From: Chloroflexota bacterium
GTDB taxonomy: Bacteria > Chloroflexota > Dormibacteria > Dormibacterales > Dormibacteraceae
Reading direction: 5' to 3'
DNA: 7,748 nucleotides
Assembly (NCBI GenBank): GCA_005880525.1
Contig: VBFW01000106.1
Coordinates: forward strand, 1 to 7,748
The translations under genes were made by a program, and so were the position numbers. Of this stretch, positions 1 to 5,610 are shown one piece after another. Under the pieces are notes generated by a model. The model worked only from the letters and a program-made list of their open reading frames with translations. It did no database searches and was not told the DNA's origin. The number at the start of each line of letters is the position of its first letter. Position 1 is the stretch's first letter.

Positions 1-458
1 ATCCTCCGAAACGCTGCCACGGCGAGGCGCTCGCCGCCCGCGACCAGCACGTCCTCGCGCAGCTTCAGCGCGCCGCTGGCGATGCCGACCACGACCAGCG
101 CTTCGAGCACGCGGTCTTCGGATCCGCCGAGCTCGTGGCCGTAGATCATGGCGATCGCGAGCACGAGCTCGACCTCCTGCTCGAGCGCGTAGAACGCCTG
201 ACTCGTGACTGTGCCGATGGCGAGCACGGTGCCGACCCCCGGCGCGATCGACGCGGCCCCGCTGATTGCGCCGGTGGCCGCGACCCGCCGGCGCGTGGAA
301 CGGATGAGCTCCATCGCAAGTTGGTCATTGGTGAGGTGGGGGTGCTTGGCGCGCTGCGCCTGAATACCGGCCTGGATCGCTGGCTCGCGCGAGGCCACGA
401 CCTGAGCGAGGCGCCGCAGCAGCGCCTGCACCTGGACGGGCAGGCGGTCGAGCTCCAT
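1..458 (-). CDS. EcsC-like membrane-associated protein, N-terminal part (runs off left edge)
   Basis: An open frame on the minus strand gives 152 residues with no stop before the window edge, so the C-terminus is missing. The ATG at 458-456 is the first start after an in-frame TGA a few codons upstream, which fixes the start. Residues 1-58 are helical and charged. Residues 59-107 form a Gly/Ala-rich hydrophobic stretch (AATGAISGAAS, then APGVGTVLAIG), followed by an acidic EQEVEL segment and IYGHEL (105-110). This order (Gly-rich hydrophobic hairpin, Pro-Gly, Glu, then IYG followed by an acidic residue) resembles the EcsC family, whose biochemical role is poorly defined. The assignment is by eye and moderate; that the frame is coding is much surer, because opposite frames give Arg/Ser/Pro-rich nonsense. 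It diverges from the NiCoT gene across a 135-bp gap. No Shine-Dalgarno is visible. Confidence 0.6.
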   Translation of the reverse strand, partial: MELDRLPVQVQALLRRLAQVVASREPAIQAGIQAQRAKHPHLTNDQLAMELIRSTRRRVAATGAISGAASIAPGVGTVLAIGTVTSQAFYALEQEVELVLAIAMIYGHELGGSEDRVLEALVVVGIASGALKLREDVLVAGGERLAVAAFRR

Positions 459-465
459 CGCGATG

Positions 466-471
466 AGCGTA
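466..471 (-). promoter_or_regulatory. Candidate -10 element of the EcsC-like gene (leaderless)
   Basis: On the minus strand TACGCT fits TANNNT and ends 7 nt before the ATG, so transcription would start at or within a base or two of the start codon. No Shine-Dalgarno lies between them. No good -35 is seen; the inverted repeat at 481-496 occupies that position. Confidence 0.4.
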
Positions 472-480
472 ACTCAGCCC

Positions 481-496
481 CGTCGCGGCAGCGACG
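481..496. repeat. Short inverted repeat upstream of the EcsC-like gene
   Basis: CGTCGCGGCAGCGACG has perfect 6-bp arms around a 4-nt centre. It covers the spacer and -35 position of the proposed minus-strand promoter, so it could be an operator. It has no T-tract and lies upstream of both flanking genes, which argues against a terminator. Confidence 0.4.
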
Positions 497-507
497 CCCT
501 TCCCTTG

Positions 508-524
508 ATGGGAGTGCGTCCCAT
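508..524. repeat. Short inverted repeat in the divergent intergenic region
   Basis: ATGGGAGTGCGTCCCAT has perfect 6-bp arms (508-513 and 519-524) around a 5-nt centre. It lies between the two divergent genes. Its role is unknown, and it could be a chance palindrome. Confidence 0.35.
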
Positions 525-542
525 GCCACGCACGTCGATCTG

Positions 543-570
543 TATTGGTACTTGCGACAAAGTCCCAATA
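543..570. promoter_or_regulatory. 28-bp imperfect palindrome, candidate operator of the Ni/Co permease
   Basis: The left arm TATTGGTACT (543-552) and right arm AGTCCCAATA (561-570) pair at 9 of 10 positions around an 8-nt centre. It is more AT-rich than its surroundings and overlaps the candidate -35 of the NiCoT promoter. A two-fold symmetric site there is what a dimeric metal-responsive repressor would use. It does not match the E. coli NikR consensus (GTATGA and TCATAC half-sites 16 apart), so no regulator is named. Confidence 0.45.
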
Positions 571-581
571 GCAGGTAGGCT
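552..581 (+). promoter_or_regulatory. Candidate promoter of the Ni/Co permease gene
   Basis: TTGCGA (552-557) and TAGGCT (576-581) lie 18 nt apart in -35/-10 arrangement. Predicted transcription would start near 588, leaving a leader of only about 6 nt before the ATG at 594. The -35 lies inside the 28-bp palindrome. The match is by eye and weak at the -35. Confidence 0.3.
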
Positions 582-582
582 C

Positions 583-588
583 AAAGGG
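583..588 (+). promoter_or_regulatory. Possible ribosome binding site favouring ATG 594
   Basis: AAAGGG ends 5 nt before ATG 594 but only 2 nt before the alternative TTG at 591, so it favours the ATG. If the promoter at 552-581 is correct this site would be partly outside the transcript, so the two proposals compete. Confidence 0.35.
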
Positions 589-593
589 TCTTG

Positions 594-1661
594 ATGGGGG
601 CAGCGCTGGCCAGGTCCTTCGACGGGGGAGAGCGGCGCAGGCTGGCTGGGCTGGCCGGCGGCGTGGGCCTGCTGCACCTGGCCGGCTGGGGACTGCTTCT
701 CGCCTACGGCCTCGGCCATCCGGCCTTCCTGGCGCTGGGCGGGCTGGCCTACACGTTCGGGCTGCGCCACGCGTTCGACGCCGACCACCTCTCGGCTATC
801 GACAACACGACGCGCAAGCTGCTGCAGGACGGGCGCCGCCCGGTGGCGGTGGGCTTCTTCTTCTCGCTCGGTCATTCGACGGTGGTGCTTTTGATCGCCG
901 GCGCCATCGGGCTGACCGTCAAGTGGCTGATCGACGGGGTTGTAAGCGACGGGGGGATGCTACGCAGCATCGGCGGCACCGTCGGCACCGTCGTGTCGGG
1001 CGGCTTCCTCGTCGCGATCGGCGTGATGAACCTGATCATCCTCATCGACATCGTCCGGATGTACCGCCGCATGCAGTCGGGCCGGCAGGATCGCGACCAG
1101 ATCGAGCACGACCTCGCGACCGGCGGATTCATGACACGTTTCTTCGGCCGCGTGTTTCGCGTGATCGAGCACAGCTGGCAGATGTACCCAGTCGGATTTC
1201 TTTTCGGGTTGGGATTCGACACCGCATCAGAGGTGGCGCTGCTCGCGATCTCCGCCGGCGCGGCCGCCAAAGGCCTTCCATTCCTCGCGGTGATCTCCCT
1301 GCCGCTGATCTTCGCGGCCGGCATGTCCCTGATGGACACCGCCGACGGAGCGTTCATGGCCAAGGCCTACTCGTGGGCCTTCACGAGCCCCATGCGCAAG
1401 GTCTTCTACAACATGACGATGACGAGCCTTTCAGTTGCCGTCGCATTATTCGTCGGCGGCGTCGAGCTCACGCAGGTCTTGATCCAGGCGCTCGACCTTC
1501 GCGGAGGTGTGTTCGGGGCGATCGCCCGCTTCGACGTGCTCGGCCATGCTGGCTATTTCATCGTCGCCGCGTTCGTGATGGCGTGGGCGGTGGCGTTCAT
1601 CGTCTACAAAGCGCGGCGCATGGACGAGCGCTGGGCGCAGCGGGTCGACCAGGTCGCCTAG
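594..1661 (+). CDS. NiCoT-family nickel/cobalt permease (HoxN/NixA type)
   Basis: A complete 355-residue inner-membrane permease importing Ni2+ and/or Co2+. The family signature is clear: RHAFDADHLSAIDN at 58-71 contains the HX4DH metal motif (His59, Asp64, His65) in helix 2. Further NiCoT blocks are LGHSTVV (92-98), LGFDTASE (206-213) and a GMSLMDTADG segment (243-252). About eight hydrophobic segments can be placed (roughly 17-40, 44-66, 83-109, 126-154, 198-221, 229-252, 272-297, 325-347), the usual NiCoT topology, with a charged cytoplasmic loop around 155-193. Length is normal. ATG 594 is preferred to TTG 591 by AAAGGG spacing. Residues alone do not decide Ni versus Co. It diverges from the EcsC-like gene behind a palindromic operator candidate, and the NRAMP-like gene starts 35 nt downstream, so the two may be co-transcribed. 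Confidence 0.95.
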   Translation: MGAALARSFDGGERRRLAGLAGGVGLLHLAGWGLLLAYGLGHPAFLALGGLAYTFGLRHAFDADHLSAIDNTTRKLLQDGRRPVAVGFFFSLGHSTVVLLIAGAIGLTVKWLIDGVVSDGGMLRSIGGTVGTVVSGGFLVAIGVMNLIILIDIVRMYRRMQSGRQDRDQIEHDLATGGFMTRFFGRVFRVIEHSWQMYPVGFLFGLGFDTASEVALLAISAGAAAKGLPFLAVISLPLIFAAGMSLMDTADGAFMAKAYSWAFTSPMRKVFYNMTMTSLSVAVALFVGGVELTQVLIQALDLRGGVFGAIARFDVLGHAGYFIVAAFVMAWAVAFIVYKARRMDERWAQRVDQVA

Positions 1662-1696
1662 GGCGAGTCTAGCCGGGGCGGCGCGTTCCCTTACTG

Positions 1697-2646
1697 ATGG
1701 GAGCCAGGCAACGGAATCCCGAACCAGACGACGATCCCGGCGATCCCGGAACCCGGGTCCAGGACCCGATCCTGAGGTCGATCCGGCCGGGTAGGGACAC
1801 GGAGCCGGCCCTCAAGCAGCTTCTCAAGGGCTCGTACCACCCGAGCCGCCAGGCCGACACTGGCGATCCGCCCGCAGGCCGAATGACGATCGAGGAGGCT
1901 CGGCGTAGGGGACCTGTCGGCTGGCTGCAGCTGCTGGGGCCCGGCCTGATCACGGGAGCCAGCGACGACGACCCCAGCGGCATCGGCACTTACTCACAGG
2001 TCGGCAGCCAGTTCGGCTACGGGTTCCTTTGGACCGCGCCCTTCACCTTGCCCCTGACGGCGGCGGTCCAGGAGCTGTGCGCCCGGATCGCGCTGCACAC
2101 CGGAGTCGGCCTGGGCGTCGCGCTCCGCCGCAAGTTTCCGCGACCGTTGGTGGGCGCATGCATCGCAGCCCTTTTCCTGGCCAACACTGTCAACGCTGGA
2201 GCCGACCTCGGCGCCATCGCCGCCGGTGGCTCATTGCTGACTCGGGGCGCCCTCCACCAGCTGTGGTTCGTCGTGCCCGCCGCCGTCCTGATCCTGACCC
2301 TCCAGGTCTTCATGACCTACGCCCTCATCTTCAAAGTCTTCAAATGGCTGACGGTCGCGCTGTTCGCGTACGTGATCACCGGGTTCCTGGTGCATCCGGA
2401 TCTCCGACAGGTCGCCGCAGCCAGCCTGGTCCCGCATCTGGCGCTGACCAGGGACTCCATCGCCGCGCTGGTTGCGATTCTGGGGACGACCATCTCGCCG
2501 TACCTGTTTTTCTGGCAGGCGTCCTCCGAGGTCGATGACATGCGCGCCGCGGGCAAGGTGAAGGAAGTTGCCAGGCGCGGAGTCCGCCAGTCGGAGCTGC
2601 GCGCGGCGAGGGCCGACATCCTCATCGGCATGCTCTTTTCGAACCT
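1697..2646 (+). pseudogene. NRAMP-like divalent metal transporter, 5' part of a broken gene (TM1 to start of TM7)
   Basis: Encodes the first half of an NRAMP/SLC11-type proton-coupled metal transporter. From ATG 1697, GPGLITGASDDDPSG (81-95) is helix 1 and GTTISPYLFFWQASSEV (263-279) is helix 6, with the intervening helices recognisable. The frame stays homologous up to ADILIGMLFSNL, the start of helix 7, then meets TGA at 2672-2674. The rest of the family sequence resumes in another frame at 2647. Roughly 50 residues (helix 7, a loop and part of helix 8) are absent, so this is a deletion and not just a slipped base. Two ligands of classical Mn/Fe NRAMPs are changed: DPGN reads DPSG and the helix 6 Met is Ser267. 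The family-like region starts near ATG 1883 (residue 63); the 62 residues before it are hydrophilic, so the true start is unsure. Neither start has a good ribosome site. Confidence 0.8.
1732..1767. repeat. Tandem 9-mer and adjoining inverted repeat in the NRAMP-like leader
   Basis: CGATCCCGG occurs twice head to tail (1732-1740 and 1741-1749), followed by GGGTCCAGGACCC (1755-1767), a perfect 6-bp inverted repeat around one base. In the ATG 1697 frame this encodes a DPGDPG-like stretch. It lies upstream of the alternative start at 1883, so it could instead be structured 5' untranslated sequence. Confidence 0.5.
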
Positions 2647-3021
2647 ACTGGGCTGCTCGCGGTTCCGATCCTGACCGCGTCAGCCGCTTACGCGGTCAAG
2701 GAGTTCATGGGCTTTGAGGGTGCGCTCGCGGACAAGCCCTGGTACCGCCCGACCTTCTACGCGATCATGGCCCTGGCAACGGTCGCGGCGGTCGCCCTCA
2801 ACCTGATCGGCATCGATCCCATCCGCGCTCTTTTCATGACGGCCATCATCAACGGGCTCGTCGCTCCACCGTTGTTGGTGTTGATCGTGCTGCTGGGCAC
2901 GGACCGCGGGATCATGGGCAAGCGCACGAGCGGTTGGGTCAGCCGTTCGCTCACGTGGACCGCGACCGCTGTCATGTCGGTCGCGGCGGTTGCTCTCCTG
3001 ACGACGCTCATCCGGCGCTGA
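2647..3021 (+). pseudogene. NRAMP-like divalent metal transporter, 3' part of the broken gene (TM8 onward)
   Basis: The frame that opens at 2647 reads TGLLAVPILTASAAYAVKEF, the helix 8 region and following loop of NRAMP-like transporters. Further hydrophobic segments follow (YAIMALATVAAVALNLIGI, then ALFMTAIINGLVAPPLLVLI and a final helix near the stop), with the conserved LNLIGIDPIRALF block. The first ATG in this frame is at 2707, already inside the conserved region, and no ribosome site precedes it, so this is not an independent gene. Together with the upstream piece it forms one transporter missing helix 7 and part of helix 8. The stop at 3019-3021 lies 9 bp from the stop of the convergent minus-strand gene, with no terminator hairpin seen between them. 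Either a natural deletion or an assembly gap fits. Confidence 0.8.
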
Positions 3022-3030
3022 GTAGCTCGG

Positions 3031-3498
3031 TCAGTAACCCGCGTGCATGGCGACCATCAGAGCCAGCATCACGGCCATGCCCGCGGACTCGATGCGACCG
3101 TAGCGGGTGATCTGCTTGGCCAGCGCCAGCACCTCGTCGCGGCTGCCGGCGGCGGCGAGCTTCTGTGCGGTCGGTCCGGTGAATCGCGCGCCGATGATGA
3201 TCACCGGGATCGCCAGCACGAACGAAACGATGAACGTGATGCCGTAGGGCGTGTTCAGCAAACCAAACACGCCGGCGAACGCGCCACGCAGGATGCCGAA
3301 CAGGATGGTCAGCCCTCCGACCGGTCCGATGAGCCGGGAGTAGTTGCCGCTCAGGGCCTGCAGCCACGGATGCTGGGCCTCATAGGGCATGGTCCCCAGG
3401 GCGGGAATGAAAACGATCTGGAGCGTGAGCCCCGAGCCAAACCAGAAGATCGCGCCCAGGATGTGGACGTAGAGCAGCACCGACAGAAACCAGACCAT
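3031..3498 (-). CDS. Small four-helix integral membrane protein, function unknown
   Basis: A 155-residue protein with four predicted membrane helices: residues about 2-34 (one long or two short hydrophobic runs containing YVHILGAIFWFGSG), 56-78, 84-110 and a C-terminal helix rich in Met, Ala and Leu ending in HAGY. The first-helix pattern (H, then W and GSG) resembles small CopD/DUF2269-like membrane proteins, but this is only resemblance and no function is assigned. A hydrophilic stretch (about 111-132) with Arg, Asp, Glu and Lys separates the last two helices. ATG 3498 is chosen because hydrophobic sequence begins at once and a TAGATT element lies upstream; ATG 3519 would add seven residues. 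A longer open frame to 3654 is rejected because its extra residues are Arg/Pro/Ala-rich antisense of the GNAT gene. It is convergent with the NRAMP-like gene and divergent from the GNAT gene. Confidence 0.75.
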   Translation of the reverse strand: MVWFLSVLLYVHILGAIFWFGSGLTLQIVFIPALGTMPYEAQHPWLQALSGNYSRLIGPVGGLTILFGILRGAFAGVFGLLNTPYGITFIVSFVLAIPVIIIGARFTGPTAQKLAAAGSRDEVLALAKQITRYGRIESAGMAVMLALMVAMHAGY

Positions 3499-3509
3499 GG
3501 CTGCGGGGG

Positions 3510-3519
3510 AATCTAGCAT
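3510..3519. promoter_or_regulatory. Overlapping divergent -10 elements sharing a CTAG core
   Basis: On the plus strand TAGCAT (3514-3519) ends 8 nt before the GNAT ATG at 3528. On the minus strand TAGATT (3515 down to 3510) ends 11 nt before the membrane-protein ATG at 3498. Both fit TANNNT and share the palindromic CTAG. The start codons are only 29 bp apart, so any promoters must overlap like this or lie inside the opposite gene. No clear -35 elements are seen. Confidence 0.4.
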
Positions 3520-3527
3520 CTGCGCTG

Positions 3528-4202
3528 ATGAGCCTGCAATGGAAGCCGGCGCGGCCCCTAAGCCGGGTGGCGCTCGAGGGCGAGCTGGTGCGCCTTGAGC
3601 CGGTGGACGTGGCCCGCCACGCCGGCCAGCTGTTCGCCGCGCAGTCGAGCGCACCGGAGCTTTGGCAGTATCTGCCGTATGGGCCGTTCGAAAGCGAAAC
3701 GGACTTCCGGGTCTGGCTGACGGAGCGGGCAGCGAGCTCGGATCCCCTGTTCTACGCGATCGTCGAAAGGAGGTCGGGGCGGGCGCTGGGTATGGCGAGC
3801 TTCCTCCGCGTCGAGCCGGGTCACGGCGTGATCGAGGTGGGGCATATCTGGTACTCGCCGGCGCTGCAGCGCACGCGGCTCGCGACTGAATCGATGTACG
3901 TGATGGCGCGGCATGTGTTCGACGACCTGCGCTATCGCCGCTACGAGTGGAAATGCAACGCCCTCAACGAGCCGTCCCGCCGTGCCGCGGTGCGGCTGGG
4001 CTTCACCTTCGAGGGCGTCTTCCGCCAGCACATGGTGATCAAGGGCGAGAACCGCGACACCGCGTGGTACTCGATGCTCGACGGTGAGTGGCCGGCCGCG
4101 AAAGCGGCGTTCGAGGCGTGGCTGCGGCCGGAGAACTTCAACGGAGAGGGTCGCCAGCTACGGTCGCTGGCCGAGCTCCGGGTGGTCCTGGGCCGGCGCT
4201 GA
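3528..4202 (+). CDS. GNAT-family N-acetyltransferase (RimJ/RimL-like)
   Basis: A complete 224-residue cytoplasmic acetyltransferase using acetyl-CoA; the acceptor is not known. Residues about 18-185 form the GNAT fold of the COG1670 (RimL) type. It opens with GELVRLEPVD, has the central FYAIVERRSGRALGMASFLR strands and EVGHIWYSP, and then the LQRTRLATESMY segment at the acetyl-CoA site. WKCNALNEPSRRAAVRLGF (141-159) leads into FEGVFRQHMVIKGENRDTAWY. The tail WLRPENFNGEGRQLRSL is characteristic of this widespread subfamily, so the whole protein looks intact. The usual Gly of the acetyl-CoA loop is Arg here, which I recall as common in this subfamily and not a defect. ATG 3528 is the first start after the divergent promoter region and gives the expected N-terminus. 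There is no Shine-Dalgarno, and TAGCAT 8 nt upstream suggests a leaderless message. Confidence 0.93.
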   Translation: MSLQWKPARPLSRVALEGELVRLEPVDVARHAGQLFAAQSSAPELWQYLPYGPFESETDFRVWLTERAASSDPLFYAIVERRSGRALGMASFLRVEPGHGVIEVGHIWYSPALQRTRLATESMYVMARHVFDDLRYRRYEWKCNALNEPSRRAAVRLGFTFEGVFRQHMVIKGENRDTAWYSMLDGEWPAAKAAFEAWLRPENFNGEGRQLRSLAELRVVLGRR

Positions 4203-4217
4203 TTCGGTCCAACGCAG

Positions 4218-4233
4218 CGAGTGCCGGCACTCG
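4218..4233. repeat. 16-bp perfect palindrome between the GNAT and MFS genes
   Basis: CGAGTGCCGGCACTCG is perfectly self-complementary over 16 bp. It starts 16 nt after the GNAT stop and lies 72 nt before the MFS start. It could be a hairpin at the end of the GNAT message, although no T-tract follows, or an operator for the exporter. Its right half recurs at 4265-4275, which favours protein binding. Confidence 0.5.
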
Positions 4234-4264
4234 ACCCCGGTCAGGGCATTCCGACCGTGCGGGA

Positions 4265-4275
4265 GCCGGCACTCG
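4265..4275 (+). promoter_or_regulatory. Second copy of the palindrome half, next to the MFS promoter
   Basis: GCCGGCACTCG repeats 4223-4233 exactly, 42 bp downstream. The copy abuts or overlaps the -35 position for the proposed -10 at 4294-4299. A paired arrangement next to an exporter gene is typical of local repressor sites, but no regulator gene lies in the window. Confidence 0.4.
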
Positions 4276-4293
4276 CCGCGAGAGCACCGCAAT

Positions 4294-4299
4294 TACCCT
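4294..4299 (+). promoter_or_regulatory. Candidate -10 of the MFS gene (leaderless)
   Basis: TACCCT fits TANNNT and ends exactly 6 nt before GTG 4306, putting the predicted first transcribed base on or next to the start codon. No Shine-Dalgarno is present. This supports GTG 4306 as the start. Confidence 0.45.
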
Positions 4300-4305
4300 G
4301 ATCGC

Positions 4306-5556
4306 GTGTTTGGCGGGACTCTGTGGCGGGATCGGGACTTTCTGCGGCTCTGGATCGGGCAGACCGCCAGCTCGGTTGGCACCGCCATCACATCTCTTGC
4401 GCTGCCGACGGCAGCGATCCTCGTGCTCCACGCGGGACCACTCGAGGTGGGGCTGCTCGCTGCCTTTCAGCGTCTGCCTTTCCTGTTCCTGACCCTGTTT
4501 GCCGGCGCGTGGCTCGACCGCGTTCGCCGAAGGCCGGTGATGATCGCGGCCGACATCGCGCGAGGTCTGGTGCTCGCGGCAATCCCGGTTGCCGCCTTCA
4601 TGGGGCTGCTATCGATGGTCGAGCTCTACATCGTCGCCCTCGTGCTGGGCGTCTTCACGGTGTTCTTCGACATCGGAGTGCTGTCTTTTCTGCCTGGCCT
4701 GATTGGCCGCGAGCAGCTGACCGAGGGCTACATGAAGCTCGACACCAGCTTTTCCATCGCCAACCTCATCGGGCCTGGCATTGGGGGCGTGCTCATCCAG
4801 CTGGTGACCGCACCGGTCGCGCTGGTCGGCAACTCTGCCACCTACCTGATCTCGGCAGTGATGCTGATCTTCATCAGGAGACCTGAGCCCGAGCTTGGCC
4901 GTGCCGCAACCGATGCTGCGGTCAGTCGAATCCGAGACGAGATCGCTGAAGGCTTGCGGTGGGTGTTCGGACACCCCGTGCTCCGCAGCGAGCTGCTGGG
5001 CATGACCTCGGCCTTCTTCGGCCTGGTCATGGTCCAGCCGCTCGTGCTTGTATTCGCGTATCGCAGCCTTCACTTCTCGCCCTCTTTGATGGGCGCGATC
5101 TTCACGCTCGAGGGCGTTGCCGGGCTGCTCGGCCTCTGGGCGTCCGCCCGGGTGGTGCTGCTGCTGGCGCTGGGGCGGACGATGTGGCTCACCCAGATCG
5201 TCGTTGCGGTGGGCACGCTGCTGATCCCGGCCGCACAGTTCGGTCAGCCGATCGCCGTCATGGCCGCCACGCTGGTCGTCATCGGCATTGCGGCCAGCAT
5301 CCAGGACGTCAACCAGGTCACGCTGCGGCAATCGCTCACGCCGGACCGCCTGCAGGGCCGGATGAACGCGATTTACCGGTTGTTCTACTGGGGGAGCATG
5401 CCCGTGGCCAGCTTCCTCGGTGGATTCCTAGGCGATCGTTTGGGGGCGAGCACCGCGATCGAGATCGGAGGATTCATCGCCCTGGGCGCCGCAATCGTCA
5501 TCGCGCTGAGCGCCCTGGGAAGGCTGCCGCAGAGATCGATCGCCGCTGTCAGGTGA
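4306..5556 (+). CDS. MFS transporter, EntS-like / drug-exporter type (MFS_3)
   Basis: A 416-residue inner-membrane exporter of the major facilitator superfamily, proton-driven by family; substrate not predictable. It opens with LWRDRDFLRLWIGQTASSVG, the usual N-terminus of the EntS-like group. Motif A follows helix 2 as DRVRRRPVMIAADIARG (from Asp71). LSFLPGLIGREQLTEGYMKLD and IANLIGPGIGGVLIQL are typical mid-N-domain blocks. A charged central loop (about 186-215, PEPELGRAATD onward) separates the two six-helix halves. The second half carries IQDVNQVTLRQSLTPDRLQG and FLGGFLGDRLG. About 12 membrane segments can be placed and the length is normal. GTG 4306 is preferred because upstream in-frame sequence back to 4084 overlaps the GNAT gene and is Arg/Ser-rich nonsense. 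It lies 103 nt after the GNAT gene behind a palindrome and half-repeat, so separate control is likely. It is convergent with nrdJ. Confidence 0.92.
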   Translation: MFGGTLWRDRDFLRLWIGQTASSVGTAITSLALPTAAILVLHAGPLEVGLLAAFQRLPFLFLTLFAGAWLDRVRRRPVMIAADIARGLVLAAIPVAAFMGLLSMVELYIVALVLGVFTVFFDIGVLSFLPGLIGREQLTEGYMKLDTSFSIANLIGPGIGGVLIQLVTAPVALVGNSATYLISAVMLIFIRRPEPELGRAATDAAVSRIRDEIAEGLRWVFGHPVLRSELLGMTSAFFGLVMVQPLVLVFAYRSLHFSPSLMGAIFTLEGVAGLLGLWASARVVLLLALGRTMWLTQIVVAVGTLLIPAAQFGQPIAVMAATLVVIGIAASIQDVNQVTLRQSLTPDRLQGRMNAIYRLFYWGSMPVASFLGGFLGDRLGASTAIEIGGFIALGAAIVIALSALGRLPQRSIAAVR

Positions 5557-5558
5557 GC

Positions 5559-5588
5559 AAAGAAAAAGCGCCGCACTGCGCGGCGCTT
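5559..5588 (-). terminator. Intrinsic terminator of nrdJ
   Basis: AAGCGCCGC (5566-5574) and GCGGCGCTT (5580-5588) form a perfect 9-bp stem with a 5-nt loop. Read on the minus strand the stem is followed by a T-rich run (TTTCTTT, from 5565 downward), the form of a rho-independent terminator. It begins 22 nt past the nrdJ stop. On the plus strand it lies just after the MFS stop but lacks a good T-tract, so any action there would be weaker. Confidence 0.85.
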
Positions 5589-5610
5589 CTCGTGAGATTT
5601 GTCTCGTTCT

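Noticed and set aside
135..578. Open frames on both strands over the left region (plus 135-578, minus 146-568)
   Set aside because: Both translate to Arg/Ser/His-rich low-complexity sequence; the third frame, minus strand from 458, gives an EcsC-like protein and explains the region.
459..593. Cobalamin or NiCo riboswitch upstream of the Ni/Co permease
   Set aside because: The gap is too short for a cobalamin riboswitch alongside two promoters, and no B12-box or NiCo junction pattern was recognised.
2647..2674. Programmed frameshift or simple indel in the NRAMP-like gene
   Set aside because: A frameshift would keep all residues, but a conserved block of about 50 residues is absent in every frame and no slippery sequence is present.
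3022..3030. Bidirectional terminator between the convergent NRAMP-like and membrane-protein genes
   Set aside because: Only 9 bp separate the stops, and no stem with a T-tract is visible nearby.
3499..3654. N-terminal extension of the small membrane protein to an ATG at 3654
   Set aside because: The added residues are Arg/Pro/Ala-rich and antisense to the conserved start of the GNAT gene; hydrophobic sequence starts at ATG 3498.
4084..4305. N-terminal extension of the MFS protein into the GNAT gene
   Set aside because: It overlaps the conserved GNAT C-terminus and is Arg/Ser-rich; the family N-terminus begins just after GTG 4306.
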